Positions 6,659 to 8,306 of a DNA stretch of 8,306 nt are shown in pieces (position 1 is the stretch's first letter; the number at the start of each line of letters is the position of its first letter). Source of the DNA: Planctomycetota bacterium (GTDB lineage Bacteria; Planctomycetota; MHYJ01; JACPRB01); NCBI GenBank assembly GCA_016200125.1, contig JACQFK010000349.1, positions 1 to 8,306 of the forward strand, in the 5' to 3' direction. A model generated the notes under the pieces. That model made no database searches. It saw only the letters and a list, made by a program, of their open reading frames with translations, and was not told the DNA's origin. The position numbers and the translations under genes are program-made.

Positions 6659-6672
6659 CCCCGCGGGTCTTT
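6640..6672. terminator. Bidirectional terminator hairpin overlapping the CBS gene stop codon
   Basis: AAAGACCC (6640-6647), bulged A, GCGGG (6649-6653), loop TTTAGC, CCCGC (6660-6664), GGGTCTTT (6665-6672): 13 base pairs with one bulge. The CBS stop codon (6656-6658) lies in the loop. The stem ends in A/T tracts, and on the minus strand it is followed by a T-rich stretch (TTTCTGCTTTTAG). It can therefore serve both the plus-strand CBS gene and the convergent membrane-protein gene. A small competing hairpin, CTTTCC-TCA-GGAAAG, occupies 6669-6683. Confidence 0.8.
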
Positions 6673-6706
6673 CCTCAGGAAAGAAAGGGGAAGGAAAGGT
6701 TTTGCC

Positions 6707-7015
6707 TCAGGTTTCGTGGCGGTCGGGATCCTGCTTCATCATCCAGTAGAATGCCCCCACCCAGCTGCTCATCAGCACCACGACCGTGGCGGTGAGCGGG
6801 ACCAGGCTCAGCACGTCCAGCGGCGAGCCCGCCAGGAACGCCGAGGAGAGCGCGGCGGCGCCGAAGGTCGCGCCGATCAGCCCGCTCAGGGCGCAGATCG
6901 CGATCGTCGAGCCCAGGCCGGGCGCGCCGTCCTTCGCCAGCGGGATCGCGTTTTCGGGGTGATTCGCCTGGTTCAGGGTCACCGGTTCCTGCGTCGGGAT
7001 CAGTCGGGCCACCAT
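6707..7015 (-). CDS. Small protein with two predicted membrane segments, function unknown
   Basis: A 102-residue protein I do not recognise. Residues 1-35 are polar and rich in Pro, Asn and Gly. They are followed by two hydrophobic stretches, about 36-62 (rich in small residues, with GLIGATFGAA resembling a glycine-zipper packing surface) and about 68-93 (ending in aromatic SSWVGAFYWMM). A short charged tail, KQDPDRHET, follows. This predicts a helical hairpin in the inner membrane. The start is the ATG at 7015, because AAAGGAGG (7021-7028) lies 5 nt upstream; the in-frame GTG at 7018 is too close to it. The gene is a single-gene unit that faces the CBS gene across a shared terminator and diverges from a Usp gene. 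Its promoter is the best sigma-54 match in the window, which supports it as a real, regulated gene. Confidence 0.8.
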   Translation of the reverse strand: MVARLIPTQEPVTLNQANHPENAIPLAKDGAPGLGSTIAICALSGLIGATFGAAALSSAFLAGSPLDVLSLVPLTATVVVLMSSWVGAFYWMMKQDPDRHET

Positions 7016-7020
7016 CACGT

Positions 7021-7028
7021 CCTCCTTT
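7021..7028 (-). promoter_or_regulatory. Strong ribosome binding site of the small membrane protein gene
   Basis: AAAGGAGG on the minus strand, 5 nt before the ATG at 7015 and only 2 nt before the alternative GTG at 7018. It therefore selects the ATG. Confidence 0.85.
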
Positions 7029-7035
7029 GGGTTTC

Positions 7036-7049
7036 AGTTCGTACGGACT
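7036..7049. repeat. Near-palindrome over the predicted start of the membrane-protein transcript
   Basis: AGTTCGTACGGACT is a 14-bp near-perfect palindrome centred on CGTACG, with one mismatched pair. It spans the predicted +1 (about 7047) of the sigma-54-type promoter at 7058-7073, where a repressor could block transcription. No known operator is recognised, and it may be coincidental. Confidence 0.3.
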
Positions 7050-7057
7050 CCTGGAAA

Positions 7058-7073
7058 AGCAAGACGCGTGCCA
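7058..7073 (-). promoter_or_regulatory. Consensus sigma-54 promoter for the small membrane protein
   Basis: Minus-strand sequence TGGCACGCGTCTTGCT matches all 12 defined positions of TGGCACG-N4-TTGCW, with GG and GC exactly 10 bases apart. The predicted start is near 7047, about 32 nt before the ATG, leaving room for the AAAGGAGG. This is the strongest promoter call in the window and requires an enhancer-binding activator such as the one encoded at the left end. Confidence 0.9.
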
Positions 7074-7140
7074 GCCGGCGGAGCGGCCGGAAGCGCCGCG
7101 GCGAAGGGGGGGAATTGCGGAGAATCCGACGTTCGGGGCT

Positions 7141-7167
7141 CGGAAATCCCCGCCGCGTGAATTTCCG
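7141..7167. promoter_or_regulatory. Inverted repeat, candidate activator-binding site shared by two divergent sigma-54 promoters
   Basis: CGGAAAT (7141-7147) and ATTTCCG (7161-7167) form a perfect 7-bp inverted repeat with a 13-bp spacer. A second, overlapping pair is TCCCCGCC (7147-7154) and GGCGGGGA (7172-7179). The centre (about 7154) lies about 104 bp upstream of the predicted plus-strand start (7258) and about 107 bp upstream of the minus-strand start (7047). Sigma-54 activators usually bind dyad sites about 80-150 bp upstream. The repeat is seen directly; its role is inferred. Confidence 0.45.
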
Positions 7168-7231
7168 CGCGGGCGGGGAATCGTCCCGGACGGGAGGGCG
7201 GATTCGGCCCCGGCCCCTAGGGGCTCCGGAG

Positions 7232-7247
7232 TGGAATGCCGATTGCT
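7232..7247 (+). promoter_or_regulatory. Sigma-54-type promoter for the Usp pair at 7279 and 8154
   Basis: TGGAATGCCGATTGCT matches TGGCACG-N4-TTGCW at 10 of 12 positions, with GG (7233-7234) and GC (7245-7246) exactly 10 bases apart. The predicted start near 7258 gives a leader of about 21 nt carrying the GGAGG at 7269-7273. Confidence 0.7.
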
Positions 7248-7278
7248 CTGTCCTCCGCAGAAGCAAACGGAGGGAACC

Positions 7279-8139
7279 ATGTTGAAGAAAATCCTGCTGG
7301 CGATGGATGGCTCGGAAAACGCCGAGCGCGCCCTGTGGTGGGTCATCCAATACGCGGGCCGCGAGAAGGCCCAGGTGGTGCTGTTCCGCGCCGTGGATAC
7401 GACGAACCTGGAACCCGAGTTCCTCTCCTCCCAGACGAAGGACGCCCTCAATTATCTCCAGCGGATGGAGACGGAGATCAACCAGGCGGGCATTCCGGCG
7501 AAGGTGATCGTGCGTCCGGGGAGGCCGGCCGAGATGATCGTGAAGGTGGCGATGGAAGAGCGGGCCGACCTCATCCTGATGACGACCCGCGGCGGCTCCA
7601 AGGTGAAGCGCTGGACGATCGGCGGCGTGACGGAGCAGGTCCTCCGCATGAGCCCGATCCCCGTGCTGCCGGTGCAGAGCCGGACGCGCCCCGCGAAGAA
7701 CGACCGCGTGCGCCGCATCATCATGCCGGTGGACGGCTCGAAGCTCGCCGAGGCCGCGATGGACTGGGCCAAGGGCCTCGCCCACCTGCTCAAGGCGCGC
7801 CTCGTCTTCCTGCACGTCTATCCCCACGGGCCCGGGGGCCTGGGCAGCAAGGCGGAGGAGAACTTCGACGCCCTGCGGAAGCGGATGGTGAGGCTCTGCC
7901 AGCTCCTGCGGAAGGAGGGAATCAAGGCCCGCTTCGCCGTGCGCACGGGCGACGCCGCCGACCGCATCCTCGCGTTCTCGGGCATGAACGATCTCATCCT
8001 GACGACCACGCACGGCGGGGGCGGCTTCAAGCGCTGGATCTTCGGCAGCGTGGCCGAGAAGCTCATCCACGAATCCCGGGTCCCGGTGCTGGTGTTCAAG
8101 GCGTTCTCCCAGATCAAAGGAAAGGCCCTGACGGCCTGA
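7279..8139 (+). CDS. Tandem-domain universal stress protein with an altered first ATP site
   Basis: A 286-residue cytoplasmic protein with two Usp domains (about 1-134 and 145-275). Both keep the beta-1 Asp (LAMDGS at 7-12, MPVDGS at 149-154). The first domain's nucleotide loop is changed: TRG-x9-GG (103-116) has Arg104 for the usual His and Gly116 for Ser/Thr. The second is canonical, THG-x9-GS (244-257), and continues into a basic aromatic KRWIF segment. The pattern is the reverse of the Usp at 5278, whose second domain is the degenerate one. The start is set by GGAGG (7269-7273), 5 nt before the ATG; the frame is open upstream, but only through the promoter. Another Usp starts 14 bp after its stop, so the two form an operon driven from 7232-7247. 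Confidence 0.94.
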   Translation: MLKKILLAMDGSENAERALWWVIQYAGREKAQVVLFRAVDTTNLEPEFLSSQTKDALNYLQRMETEINQAGIPAKVIVRPGRPAEMIVKVAMEERADLILMTTRGGSKVKRWTIGGVTEQVLRMSPIPVLPVQSRTRPAKNDRVRRIIMPVDGSKLAEAAMDWAKGLAHLLKARLVFLHVYPHGPGGLGSKAEENFDALRKRMVRLCQLLRKEGIKARFAVRTGDAADRILAFSGMNDLILTTTHGGGGFKRWIFGSVAEKLIHESRVPVLVFKAFSQIKGKALTA

Positions 8140-8153
8140 GCGGAGTCGCGACC

Positions 8154-8306
8154 ATGAACGAACGGAAGAAGATCCTGATCGCGCTCGACGGATCGGCCGT
8201 CAGCGAAGCCATCCTGCGGCCGATCCATCCGCTGATCCGCCGGGCGGAGGTGGAGACCACCCTGCTCCACGTCGCCGAAACCTCGGAGGCCATCCAGGGC
8301 CTGGAG
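8154..8306 (+). CDS. Universal stress protein, N-terminal fragment cut by the window edge
   Basis: Fifty-one codons remain open to the window end. The start MNERKKILIALDGSAVSEAI has the Usp beta-1 strand and nucleotide-binding Asp (ALDGS), and the second strand TTLLHVAE follows at about residues 37-44. The ATG at 8154 is preceded by GGAG (8142-8145) at 8 nt, and the gene begins 14 bp after the previous Usp, so the two are co-transcribed. Whether it has one or two domains cannot be seen. The sequence differs from the other three Usps, so this is not a recent duplicate. Confidence 0.88.
   Translation, partial: MNERKKILIALDGSAVSEAILRPIHPLIRRAEVETTLLHVAETSEAIQGLE

Noticed and set aside
1..8306. 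CRISPR arrays, tRNA or rRNA genes, insertion sequences, phage or toxin-antitoxin modules
   Set aside because: No regularly spaced repeats, cloverleaf-like sequences, transposase motifs or terminal repeats were seen; the content is chromosomal stress and metabolic genes.

Overview
The window is GC-rich (about two-thirds G+C by eye) and densely coded, with strong GGAGG-type ribosome binding sites. It holds a bacterial sigma-54 activator, tandem universal stress proteins (Usp), and an exported CxxCH protein of a family I associate with Acidobacteriota, Planctomycetota and deltaproteobacterial-type lineages. A Gram-negative environmental bacterium of that kind is likely. The phylum cannot be fixed from this window.

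Layout. (1) 1-1853, plus strand: the C-terminal part of a sigma-54 enhancer-binding protein (AAA+ plus Fis-type HTH, N-terminus cut by the window edge), then a tandem Usp 14 bp downstream. (2) 1862-5110, minus strand: a CoA-transferase/GNAT acetyltransferase fusion (first in transcription order), then an exported single-CxxCH putative cytochrome. (3) 5278-6658, plus strand: a second tandem Usp overlapping a two-CBS-domain protein by 8 nt. (4) 6707-7015, minus strand: a small protein with two membrane segments. (5) 7279-8306, plus strand: a third tandem Usp and the start of a fourth Usp gene, cut by the window edge.

The main observation is regulatory. Five sequences have the sigma-54 (RpoN) promoter architecture: GG and GC exactly 10 bases apart, with TTGC at -12. 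Each is oriented toward a gene start: 3219-3234 (-), 5126-5141 (-), 5240-5255 (+), 7058-7073 (-; 12/12 match to TGGCACG-N4-TTGCW) and 7232-7247 (+). Together they lie ahead of every transcription unit that starts inside the window, and a sigma-54 activator gene sits at the left end. The 7016-7278 spacer has two divergent sigma-54 promoters, with an inverted repeat (7141-7167) centred almost equally far from both predicted transcription starts. That is where a shared activator site would be expected.

Inferred biology: a sigma-54-driven stress or energy-limitation regulon. It would combine ATP-binding Usp proteins, an adenylate-sensing CBS protein, acyl-CoA metabolism coupled to possible protein acetylation, a periplasmic haem protein and a small membrane protein. 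Both convergent gene junctions carry hairpins that overlap stop codons.
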